This document shows positions 1-5,425 of a stretch of 5,507 nucleotides of DNA, piece after piece (position 1 is the stretch's first letter; every line of letters starts with the position of its first letter). Below the pieces are notes generated by a model that was not told the DNA's origin, made no database searches, and worked only from the letters and a program-made list of their open reading frames with translations. The translations under genes were made by a program, and so were the position numbers. The stretch covers positions 1-5,507 of the forward strand of contig SMWY01000071.1 in assembly GCA_004356555.1 (NCBI GenBank), written 5' to 3'. Source of the DNA: Candidatus Dadabacteria bacterium. Its GTDB lineage: Bacteria > Desulfobacterota_D > UBA1144 > Nemesobacterales > UBA2774.

Positions 1-956
1 ATGCTTTTTCTATCTATGGAAGCTGAAAAGGCTTTTCTAACAAGCGGATTATCAAACGGAGACTTCTTTACATTAAATGCAATATAGTTGGTTCTAAATT
101 GTAGAGTAGTCTTAAAATCCTCTAAATCTTTTAGCCTTGGGACCTCTAAAGGTGGGATACTTTTGCTGTCAGCATAATCAAGCTCACCACTTTCATAAAG
201 TGCTAGGGCTGAGGAAGGGTTTTCGTTCATTACCATGTTTACATTTTCAATCTTGGGTTTTTCACCCCAATAATTTGGATTTGCTTTAAGGCGCATATAG
301 GCATGGTGTCTCCATGACGAGAGCTTATAAGGGCCTAAAGTTACTATATTCTCAGGCTCGGTCCATTTAATCCCGTGCTTTTCAACTACATCTTTTCTCA
401 TAGGGAATGTGGACATAAATACAAGTAGACTCGGGAAGTATGACGCTTGTCTTCTTAATTTGACTTGCAGTGTATTGTCATCTAGAGCCTTCACTCCAAC
501 TTTATCTGGGTCGTCAATTTTTCCGGTGTTATATTCCTCTGCATTTTCAATGTCATAGAGAAAGTATGCATAATGTCCACCAGTGGCAGGGTTAAGAATA
601 CGCTTCCAGGAATATTCAAAGTCCTCGGCCTTAAGAGGTTTCCCATCCGACCATTGCACATTTTCCCTTATTTTAAATGTATATGTCGTACCGTCTTCAC
701 TAATCTCCCAGCTTTCGGCAAGGGCTGGTTGCGGAATGAGAGTTTCGTCGAATTTTGTGAGTCCTTCCATAAGGTTATTAAGAATTGTATAAGAGGTGCT
801 ATCCATAGCCAGTGACCAGTCAAGAGTAGGCGGCTCATTACCTATGTTTACGTTTATAGTATTTTTTTGAGAGCCATCCTCTGAAGTTCTTTCATTTGTT
901 GTACATCCCACAACAAGAAGTGCGGTTATTAATATTATGAAGAGTTGATTTGTCAT
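1..956 (-). CDS. oppA: Oligopeptide ABC transporter substrate-binding lipoprotein (SBP_bac_5, OppA-like), 3' end beyond window
   Basis: Periplasmic, membrane-anchored peptide receptor that would deliver oligopeptides to an ABC permease. Only the first 318 codons are present; the family is usually about 520-560 residues, so roughly 60% is seen. Residues 1-17 are a short signal peptide ending in the lipobox VVGC, with Cys18 as the lipidated residue; its n-region (MTNQ) has no Lys or Arg, which is unusual. Family marks follow in order: EPPTLDW (41-47), AESWEISEDG (80-89) then YTFKIRENVQWSDGKP (92-107), EDFEYSWKR (111-119), NPNYWG (226-231), ALYESGELD (252-260), and YIAFN (291-295) leading to RKAFSASIDR (307-316). 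The start is fixed by an in-frame TAA at 986-984 and by AGGGAAA at 968-962, five bases upstream. It follows the ABM gene by 30 bp on the same strand, so co-transcription is likely. Permease and ATPase genes may lie beyond the left edge; that is inference. The family call is firm; oligopeptide rather than another SBP_5 ligand is likely but unproven. Confidence 0.93.
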   Translation of the reverse strand, partial: MTNQLFIILITALLVVGCTTNERTSEDGSQKNTINVNIGNEPPTLDWSLAMDSTSYTILNNLMEGLTKFDETLIPQPALAESWEISEDGTTYTFKIRENVQWSDGKPLKAEDFEYSWKRILNPATGGHYAYFLYDIENAEEYNTGKIDDPDKVGVKALDDNTLQVKLRRQASYFPSLLVFMSTFPMRKDVVEKHGIKWTEPENIVTLGPYKLSSWRHHAYMRLKANPNYWGEKPKIENVNMVMNENPSSALALYESGELDYADSKSIPPLEVPRLKDLEDFKTTLQFRTNYIAFNVKKSPFDNPLVRKAFSASIDRKS

Positions 957-986
957 ATTAGTTTCCCTGTAAGTATAAATCGATTA

Positions 987-1289
987 TTAAGCTATTTTAT
1001 TTTCACTTGCTACTTCATATGTTATAAGGCTTGGTGAGCCCTCTATCAGTTCAGGAGATTTTTGAGCGAATTCCTTAAAATGAGGCTCCTCAAAATGAAG
1101 GTCAAGGTCTTCACGGCTTCTCCACTTCTCATAAAATGTAAATGAATCCGGAGAGAATGGGTCCTGAAGAAAATCATAAGTAATACACCCCTCTTCACTA
1201 CGCGATGGTCCAATAACATCTTTGGCCAAGGCAATCATTTGCTCTCTGCACTCAGATTTAGTCCTGAATTTGGCAATTAAAATCAGCAT
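987..1289 (-). CDS. ABM-domain (YgiN-like) putative quinol/antibiotic-biosynthesis monooxygenase
   Basis: A 100-residue cytoplasmic protein that is a single ABM domain, a dimeric ferredoxin-like alpha/beta fold. Relatives include cofactor-independent quinol monooxygenases (YgiN), anthrone oxygenases and many proteins of unknown substrate. Visible marks are the first strand MLILIAKF, the signature SRSEEGCITYDF (29-40), the strand FTFYEKWRS (50-58) and the helix DLDLHFEEPHFKEFA (61-75) with His65 and His70. The length is typical. The ribosome site is very strong: AAGGAGG at 1300-1294, with a rather short 4-base spacer before ATG. The gene is divergent from the carboxymuconolactone decarboxylase-family gene across about 110 bp and lies 30 bp ahead of the OppA-like gene, so it is probably the first gene of that transcript. 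No substrate can be assigned from sequence; a heme-degrading ABM relative is less likely given the SRSEEGC signature. Confidence 0.9.
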   Translation of the reverse strand: MLILIAKFRTKSECREQMIALAKDVIGPSRSEEGCITYDFLQDPFSPDSFTFYEKWRSREDLDLHFEEPHFKEFAQKSPELIEGSPSLITYEVASENKIA

Positions 1290-1333
1290 AAATCCTCCTT
1301 TACAAGATTGATCAAAGACCGTAGTATAGGCAG

Positions 1334-1343
1334 TGCTATTATA
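1334..1343. promoter_or_regulatory. Overlapping divergent -10 elements of a candidate bidirectional promoter
   Basis: On the minus strand TATAAT (1343-1338) is a perfect -10 hexamer, 48 bases upstream of the ABM start. On the plus strand the same bases read TG-C-TATTAT (1334-1342), an extended -10 with 5 of 6 matches, about 57 bases upstream of the decarboxylase-family start at 1400. I see no good -35 in either direction: TTCAGT-like on the minus strand, nothing convincing on the plus strand. The assignment rests on the -10 elements and their position between two divergent genes. Confidence 0.45.
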
Positions 1344-1388
1344 CTTAGAATCAGCGATAAACTGAATTGGGTATTTTGAGCTTTAATC

Positions 1389-1394
1389 AGGAGG
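1389..1394 (+). promoter_or_regulatory. Ribosome binding site that fixes the start at 1400
   Basis: AGGAGG lies five bases before the ATG at 1400. The upstream in-frame ATG at 1367 has no such site, and it would add eleven residues (MGILSFNQEED) encoded across the Shine-Dalgarno sequence itself. This decides the start of the decarboxylase-family gene. Confidence 0.85.
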
Positions 1395-1399
1395 AAGAT

Positions 1400-1783
1400 A
1401 TGTCCAGTGATAAATACATACAAGGACTTGAGAAACTTGAAGAGATCTCTCCGGGAGCTGCGGAAAGAACAAAGCAGAGCCTTGAAGATATAGCGCCAGA
1501 TATGGTGAAGTATCTGATGGAGTTTGTCTTTGGCGAAATATCCTCACGTCCCGGTCTTGATATGCGGGCTCGCGAGATTGCCGCGGTAGCGTCGTTGGCA
1601 ACTCTCGGGACTGCTCCTAACCAGCTAAAAGTTCATATAAAAGGAGCGCTGAATTGCGGATGCACTAGGGAAGAAATTGTCGAAGTTCTGATGCAAATTC
1701 TAGTCTATGCTGGGTTCCCTGCGGCACTTACGGGTCTCAGATTAGCAAAGGAAGTTTTTAAAGAGATAGACGAAAAATCCTAG
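1400..1783 (+). CDS. Carboxymuconolactone decarboxylase (CMD/AhpD-fold) family protein
   Basis: A 127-residue all-alpha cytoplasmic protein of the CMD family, which includes PcaC of the protocatechuate branch of the beta-ketoadipate pathway and many uncharacterised AhpD-like proteins. The family pattern runs through the whole chain: LEDIAPDMVKYLMEF (28-42), SSRPGLDMRAREIAAVASL (48-66), QLKVHIKGALN (75-85) with His79, TREEIVEVLMQ (89-99) and VYAGFPAALTGL (102-113). The canonical AhpD CxxC peroxidase motif is absent; instead there is Cys86-Gly-Cys88 where PcaC enzymes have Asn-Gly-Val, so true 4-carboxymuconolactone decarboxylase activity should not be assumed. A longer reading from ATG 1367 is possible but much less likely. 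The gene is divergent from the ABM gene and converges on the porin gene, with 7 bp between the two stops. Family call firm, substrate unknown. Confidence 0.92.
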   Translation: MSSDKYIQGLEKLEEISPGAAERTKQSLEDIAPDMVKYLMEFVFGEISSRPGLDMRAREIAAVASLATLGTAPNQLKVHIKGALNCGCTREEIVEVLMQILVYAGFPAALTGLRLAKEVFKEIDEKS

Positions 1784-1790
1784 ATTTCTT

Positions 1791-2789
1791 TTAGATAGAT
1801 ACACTCAATTGAAAACCAATCACCAAGGCGTTTGGTATCTCCCCTGTTCCACCAGGTTTAATCACATACTGCACATCGGGCTGAATATTAAGCCACTCAG
1901 TAAGCTGGATTTTATACATCCACTCTAAAACCATTTCAAAATCTTCTGATCCGGTCATATCTGAAATCAGGTTTATTTCAGTAGGCTGGGATGGCTTAAT
2001 TTTATCGCTGTATTTTCCATATACAATAGCGAATCCTGCGTAATCCTTGTCGCGTCGGGGTATCAGCCCCTTATATACCAATCCACCGTTTAGGAAGAAA
2101 GGAAATGTATTTATATCACTGTCAGGCGCGAAGAGTAAGGACACAAAAGGATGTAAACCCTGATCCTCTCTCAAACCTACACCGCCCTTTTCTTTGTAAA
2201 TCATCTGGTCTAACAGTATATAAAAGCCGAAGTTACCGTTTTTAGTTGCACCGGGTTTGGTAAAATTATTAAAATTTCCAGTCTGATAGTATGCGCCAAT
2301 TTTGTAGTTACCCGGAAGCCCTGGGGAATTCAAAAATTCGTTTAGGTGGTGTCCAGTTTCTGCTATTATGAGGTAAGGATCATCAAAGCTCAGGTCAACT
2401 CCGTGCTTACTATTCTTGACCCGCTCAGGGTTAGCGTTATATAGACCCGCCATGATATAGAAATCTTTTGTCGGCTGGGTTCTAACTCTTACTCCCCAGG
2501 TAGCGTTTGGATATGCCGAGAAGCCTACATTATGGAAGATACCAACCGGGTTTCCGTCAATACCGTTTTGCACAAATAACCAGTATAGAGGCGATGATAG
2601 AAACTCATCGCCGCCAGAAATACGGCCAAAGCTAATATTTAATTTATCCTCAAAGAGAGACTGCTGGTAGCTTACATCTACAAGTTTGTATGTGTCTCCG
2701 CAGCAGACCTGAGCCACGTTAAAGGTGTTTTTAATATCCCTTCTAGTTAGACTACTTCCGCTTCTCTGAGAGGCTGAGATATGAAACCT
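1791..2789 (-). CDS. OprB porin, C-terminal barrel fragment in the shifted frame
   Basis: The continuation from about His156 of the restored protein, some 330 residues. It holds the bulk of the beta barrel: YQQSLFEDKLNISFGRI, then SGGDEF, SAYPNATWGVRVR, KDFYIMAGLYNANP, and repeated amphipathic strands such as GNFGFYILLDQMIY and WLNIQPDVQYVIKPGG. The frame stays open upstream as far as a TTG at 2801, but that codon has no convincing ribosome site and would give a product without a signal peptide. The chain ends FQLSVSI, with Ile where outer-membrane barrels usually end in Phe or another aromatic. Residues 182-183 of the restored protein are an unusual Cys-Cys pair. Confidence 0.8.
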   Translation of the reverse strand, partial: RFHISASQRSGSSLTRRDIKNTFNVAQVCCGDTYKLVDVSYQQSLFEDKLNISFGRISGGDEFLSSPLYWLFVQNGIDGNPVGIFHNVGFSAYPNATWGVRVRTQPTKDFYIMAGLYNANPERVKNSKHGVDLSFDDPYLIIAETGHHLNEFLNSPGLPGNYKIGAYYQTGNFNNFTKPGATKNGNFGFYILLDQMIYKEKGGVGLREDQGLHPFVSLLFAPDSDINTFPFFLNGGLVYKGLIPRRDKDYAGFAIVYGKYSDKIKPSQPTEINLISDMTGSEDFEMVLEWMYKIQLTEWLNIQPDVQYVIKPGGTGEIPNALVIGFQLSVSI

Positions 2790-3247
2790 GCCCCTTTCCA
2801 ACCGGCTAGCTTTTCCATATCAAAAACTATATCCAGACCAATATTGTGAAAATACCTGAATCCCTTTTTATCTCCTCCAACCGGGTTTCCCTGTATATCG
2901 GTAACATAGGTCAGAGTAGGGGTAATTCCCGCATTATTAAGCTTAGTCCTAAAACCGCCCCAGTCACCTGTTAAGTATTTTCTTTTAAATAATGACTTTT
3001 CCTCATTTTTAATGAATATGTCGGTGAATTCTCTAAGCGGCGGGTGGCCTTCATAAAATAAAACCCTGTTCGGGACCATTTTTCTCAAGTAATAAGGAAC
3101 ATTATCAGTGTATTCAACAGATTCAGTACCTAAATCTCTTGTAATGGGTATATCCGTAGACTGAGGGTATGCAGGAAATGTACCGTAGATAAACAAAACA
3201 AAGACAATAGTGCCTAGTAATGATATTAACTTGAATTTATTTCCCAT
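2747..3247 (-). CDS. OprB porin, N-terminal reading-frame fragment (166 codons)
   Basis: The frame as it stands in the sequence. Residues 1 to about 28 form a Sec signal peptide: Lys4 and Lys6, a hydrophobic core (LISLLGTIVFVLF) and a probable cleavage near FPAYPQS. A 60-residue periplasmic or coiled lead follows, then TGDWGGFRTKLNNAGI (94-109) and DMEKLAGWKGAGF (143-155), the start of the OprB barrel. After Phe155 the frame reads eleven unrelated residues (ISQPLREAEVV) to a stop at 2747. On its own this piece would be exported but could not form a barrel. Confidence 0.8.
   Translation of the reverse strand: MGNKFKLISLLGTIVFVLFIYGTFPAYPQSTDIPITRDLGTESVEYTDNVPYYLRKMVPNRVLFYEGHPPLREFTDIFIKNEEKSLFKRKYLTGDWGGFRTKLNNAGITPTLTYVTDIQGNPVGGDKKGFRYFHNIGLDIVFDMEKLAGWKGAGFISQPLREAEVV
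2784..2797 (-). other. Probable frameshift site in the porin gene
   Basis: The two porin frames overlap here. On the coding strand the stretch reads AAAGGGGCAGGTTTCAT, with three short homopolymer runs (AAA, GGGG, TTT). One extra T in the TTT run gives Gly-Ala-Gly-Phe-His-Ile, the best family match; an extra A or G would also restore the frame but changes the preceding residues to less typical ones. Confidence 0.75.
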
Positions 3248-3248
3248 T

Positions 3249-4631
3249 CTATTTCCCTGTTTTCAAGAGCTTTTCCTCTATTTCTTCTAAAGTTCTGCCT
3301 TTAGTCTCGGGAACTAGCTTCCATACGAAAATAAAGCCCAGAACGCCGACCAGGGCATATAGCCAGAAAGTATAGGAGGGTCCTATGATCTGGAGCAGTG
3401 ATAAGAATGTGAATGATACTATCAAGTTCCCGCCCCAGCTTGCCATAGTAGCAATGCTAACTGCCCTCGCCCTAACCCTTAGCGGAAAAATCTCGGTCAT
3501 CATGAGCCAAGGGATGGGTCCAAATGAAAAAGCAAAAGAGGCAATGTAAATCCATACTGCAATAACTGTAATCGTACCAATCTCACTAGCTTTAGTATTG
3601 CCTTGAGACATAAATGCAAGCCCTAGCCCAGTCAAAGCTAATACCATTCCTATTAGTCCTGCATACATTAGAGGCTTACGGCCAACTTTATCAATCAGCC
3701 AGATTGCTATGAACGTTGCCAAAACATTTACTACTCCAACACTCACGGTTGCCCAGATTGCTGCTTTAGCCGATTCCATTCCCGCATCTTTAAATATAAT
3801 AGGTGCGTAATATATGACGGTATTTATTCCAACAAACTGCTGAATTATAAAAAGTCCTACAGCTACCATTAGGGCTACACTTACAGGGTATTTAAAAAGA
3901 TCGGAAAAACTTCCGCCAGATTCTATTGATATTACGTTCTCAATCTCTTCTAATCCTTTTTGCGCTTCATCCTTATCTCCGCTGTATATTTTGATTAAAA
4001 TATCTTCAGCCTCTTTAGTCCTGCCCTTTTGTATTAGCCATCTCGGGCTATACGGTAACTTAAACATTCCTATTAGTAATATGACTGCAGGTATCACACT
4101 GCTGCCCAGCATGAACCTCCAGTTTCCGGTGCTTGTAAAGGCGCTGTCAACGAAATAAGCGGCTAATATTCCTATGGTAATCGCGAGCTGGAATAGAGTT
4201 ACAAGACTTCCTCTTATTTTTGCTGACGATACTTCAGCAATATAGAGCGGGGCAGACGCGGAAGCGCCCCCTATTGCAAGACCCAGGATAAATCTTGAAA
4301 TTTGGAGAAAAAACGCGCTCGGAGAAAGTGCAGATGCAATTGAGCCAATGAGATATAGTATCGCTGCCAGGACTATCATTCTTTTCCGTCCCAGTCTGTC
4401 TGCAAGAAGCCCGTTAAGAAGTGCCCCTATAACTCCTCCAACTAAAACCATAGAGACAACAGCTTCTTTTCCTATGGTTGAGAGGTGGAAAGTCTTGGCG
4501 ATAAACTCTAGCGCGCCGCTGATAATGCCTGTATCAAATCCTGCAAGAAGCCCTGCAAGCGCAGCAATTATTGATGCGAATATAACAATAGTATTTATTT
4601 TTTGATTTGGTTCACTGTTTTTATTCGGCAT
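3249..4631 (-). CDS. MFS sugar porter family transporter (XylE/GalP/AraE type, sugar:H+ symporter)
   Basis: Inner-membrane importer of a hexose or pentose, probably with protons, with the 12-helix architecture of TC 2.A.1.1; the 460-residue length is typical. Motifs in order: GFDTGIISGAL (31-41), LADRLGRKR (76-84), SRFILGLAIGG (112-122), PLYIAEVSSAKIRG (128-141), PYSPRWLI (193-200, the PESPR element with Tyr as variable residue), QQFVGINTVIYY (264-275), DKVGRK (314-319), GPIPWLMMTEIFP (371-383) and PETKGRT (441-447). Sugar-contact residues of XylE appear conserved: Gln148, Gln264, Gln265, Asn270, Trp375 and Trp399, while the residue equivalent to XylE Gln415 is Ser398. These equivalences are by motif alignment, not structure. 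The long central loop (about 200-245) is normal. The start follows a weak ribosome site in a leader of only about 22 bases from a near-consensus promoter. The porin gene follows at once, suggesting one sugar-uptake operon. The exact sugar cannot be told. Confidence 0.95.
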   Translation of the reverse strand: MPNKNSEPNQKINTIVIFASIIAALAGLLAGFDTGIISGALEFIAKTFHLSTIGKEAVVSMVLVGGVIGALLNGLLADRLGRKRMIVLAAILYLIGSIASALSPSAFFLQISRFILGLAIGGASASAPLYIAEVSSAKIRGSLVTLFQLAITIGILAAYFVDSAFTSTGNWRFMLGSSVIPAVILLIGMFKLPYSPRWLIQKGRTKEAEDILIKIYSGDKDEAQKGLEEIENVISIESGGSFSDLFKYPVSVALMVAVGLFIIQQFVGINTVIYYAPIIFKDAGMESAKAAIWATVSVGVVNVLATFIAIWLIDKVGRKPLMYAGLIGMVLALTGLGLAFMSQGNTKASEIGTITVIAVWIYIASFAFSFGPIPWLMMTEIFPLRVRARAVSIATMASWGGNLIVSFTFLSLLQIIGPSYTFWLYALVGVLGFIFVWKLVPETKGRTLEEIEEKLLKTGK

Positions 4632-4660
4632 TTATTTACTCAATCTTTAGTTAAGTTTTC

Positions 4661-4690
4661 ATTATAAGCCTTTTCACAAAATAATGTCAA
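4661..4690 (-). promoter_or_regulatory. Strong sigma-70 promoter of the sugar porter-porin operon
   Basis: TTGACA (4690-4685) and TATAAT (4666-4661) are both perfect consensus hexamers with an 18-base spacer. The expected transcript start is near 4654, giving a leader of about 22 bases before the ATG at 4631. The spacer contains TTTGTGAAAAG (4680-4670), which recurs in inverted orientation at 4722-4732; a protein bound there would block the polymerase. Confidence 0.85.
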
Positions 4691-4710
4691 CAGTTCATAT
4701 TGCTTCGAAC

Positions 4711-4741
4711 TTGCACTAGTGTTTGTGTAAAGAGTCATAAT
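4711..4741 (+). promoter_or_regulatory. Candidate promoter of the SYLF lipoprotein gene, mirror of the sugar-operon promoter
   Basis: CATAAT (4736-4741) is a 5-of-6 match to the -10 consensus. TTGCAC (4711-4716) is a weak -35 (TTG conserved) with a 19-base spacer. The element TTTGTGTAAAG occupies the spacer as in the opposing promoter. The implied leader is about 88 bases. An alternative -10 is TATACT at 4773-4778, which lacks a convincing -35. Confidence 0.4.
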
Positions 4742-4835
4742 TGTCTTACTGGCTCTATTTGTATGTTTTAGATATACTTTAAGAAATCAGGCGGTTCTAA
4801 ATTGCATATATATAAAATTTTGACAGGAGGATATT

Positions 4836-5417
4836 ATGAGAGCTTATAGCTTGGTTGTATCTTTAGTTTTGCTAGCATTACTTGTGGGCGCCTGTGCTAG
4901 ACCTAAGGGGGAAACTCCGGAGCAGAAAAGAGATTACGTGCTGAGAATGAAGAACAGTACATTAGCTGAGTTATATGCCAATAAGCCATATGCTAAAGAG
5001 TTAGTTGAAAGTTCTGCCGGCTATGCAGTTTTCAGTAATTTTAACACTCAATTGCTAATTGTCGGCACGGGTAATGGTTACGGTGTAGCTATAGACAATT
5101 CAAACGGCAATAAAATATTTATGAAAATGGCTGAGGGCGGAATTGGTCTTGGTGTGGCTCTCAAAGATTTTAGGGAAGTTATAGTTTTTAATAATAAAGC
5201 AACTTTTAACAGTTTTGTAACCGAGGGATGGAGCTTTGGAGCGCAGGGGGATGCAGCTCTAAAATATAAGGACGACGGCGGGGCTACAAGCGCTGAAGTC
5301 CCTCTTGATTCTGACATAGTTGTCTTTCAGATGACAAAAGACGGTATTGCTCTCAGGGCTAGCTTTGGAGCTTCTAAGTTCTGGATAGACGGTGAATTAA
5401 ACTATATTCCGAACTAA
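4836..5417 (+). CDS. SYLF (Ysc84)-domain lipoprotein
   Basis: A 193-residue predicted outer-membrane lipoprotein. Residues 1-19 are a lipoprotein signal (Arg2, hydrophobic core, lipobox VGAC) with Cys20 lipidated; Ala at +2 gives no inner-membrane retention signal. The mature part matches the SYLF/Ysc84 domain, known from eukaryotic lipid-binding proteins (SH3YL1, Ysc84) and widespread in bacterial lipoproteins of unclear function: AGYAVFSNF (61-69), GTGNGYGVA (77-85), AEGGIGLGVALKD (99-111), VIVFNNKATFNSF (115-127), GWSFGAQGDA (131-140) and ALRASFGASKFW (172-183). The pattern of Gly-rich strands, a helix and then barrel-like strands is family-typical. The start has an excellent ribosome site, AGGAGG at 4825-4830, five bases before ATG. 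Maf follows after 8 bp, so the two are probably co-transcribed. Molecular role unknown; lipid binding is only a family-level expectation. Confidence 0.9.
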   Translation: MRAYSLVVSLVLLALLVGACARPKGETPEQKRDYVLRMKNSTLAELYANKPYAKELVESSAGYAVFSNFNTQLLIVGTGNGYGVAIDNSNGNKIFMKMAEGGIGLGVALKDFREVIVFNNKATFNSFVTEGWSFGAQGDAALKYKDDGGATSAEVPLDSDIVVFQMTKDGIALRASFGASKFWIDGELNYIPN

Positions 5418-5425
5418 TTTTTATA

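Larger units (their letters stand above)
1791..3247 (-). pseudogene. oprB: OprB-family carbohydrate-selective porin, split by a one-base frameshift
   Basis: Outer-membrane beta-barrel porin that would admit sugars to the periplasm. Joined across the frameshift it gives 485 residues, a normal OprB length. The N-terminal half carries an export signal and ends in the OprB pattern LTGDWGGFRTKL then EKLAGWKGAGF; the family continuation HISASQRSGSSLTRRDI is found only in the neighbouring frame. Adding one T to the GGTTTC codons (plus-strand AAA run at 2784-2786) restores GWKGAGFHIS exactly as the family expects. Both halves are otherwise open and family-like, so the lesion is recent or is a sequencing error. 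I see no canonical X XXY YYZ slippery heptamer in the upstream frame, so programmed frameshifting is not favoured. The gene follows the sugar porter by one base (TAG-A-ATG), with AGGGAAA inside the last transporter codons as ribosome site. No clear terminator follows the stop at 1791. Confidence 0.88.
4661..4741. repeat. Imperfect 81-bp dyad with inverted promoter copies
   Basis: The minus-strand stretch 4680-4661 (TTTGTGAAAAGGCTTATAAT) and the plus-strand stretch 4722-4741 match at 16 of 20 positions when read outward. Between them AGTTC (4692-4696) and GAACT (4707-4711) form an inner inverted repeat with a 10-base centre. Both dyads share an axis at about 4701, midway between the two genes' candidate -35 elements. 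This could be an operator for a shared regulator or the trace of an inverted duplication. Confidence 0.5.

Noticed and set aside
573..815. Open frames on the plus strand opposite the peptide-binding protein gene
   Set aside because: They are antisense to a clear SBP_bac_5 coding frame, show no family pattern and lack ribosome sites.
1308..1315. TTGATCAA palindrome between the ABM promoter and its ribosome site
   Set aside because: An eight-base palindrome is expected by chance; symmetry does not extend further, and the FNR core would need a four-base spacer.
1367..1399. Upstream ATG that would lengthen the CMD-family protein by eleven residues
   Set aside because: The added codons read through the Shine-Dalgarno sequence AGGAGG, which is correctly spaced for the ATG at 1400.
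1775..1787. AAATC-CTA-GATTT inverted repeat as a possible bidirectional terminator
   Set aside because: A five-pair AT-rich stem with a three-base loop and no real T-run is too weak to support.
2542..2890. The 14-base direct repeat CCAACCGGGTTTCC at 2542-2555 and 2877-2890, both encoding Gly-Asn-Pro-Val-Gly in the porin
   Set aside because: Only the short peptide is shared and the flanks differ; chance or local codon preference is enough to explain it.
4038..4055. PYSPR instead of PESPR in the sugar porter as a possibly lost functional residue
   Set aside because: The second position of this element varies within the family (Asn in GalP and AraE), so it is not a defect.
4348..4605. Open frame on the plus strand inside the sugar porter gene
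   Set aside because: Antisense shadow of the first helices of a well-conserved MFS transporter; its residues look like a reverse translation of membrane segments.
4819..4824. TTGACA just upstream of the SYLF gene as a -35 element
   Set aside because: It abuts the ribosome site and would place the -10 inside the coding region, so it cannot serve this gene.
5078..5317. Minus-strand open frame within the SYLF gene
   Set aside because: No ribosome site and no recognisable domain; it lies fully inside a confident gene.
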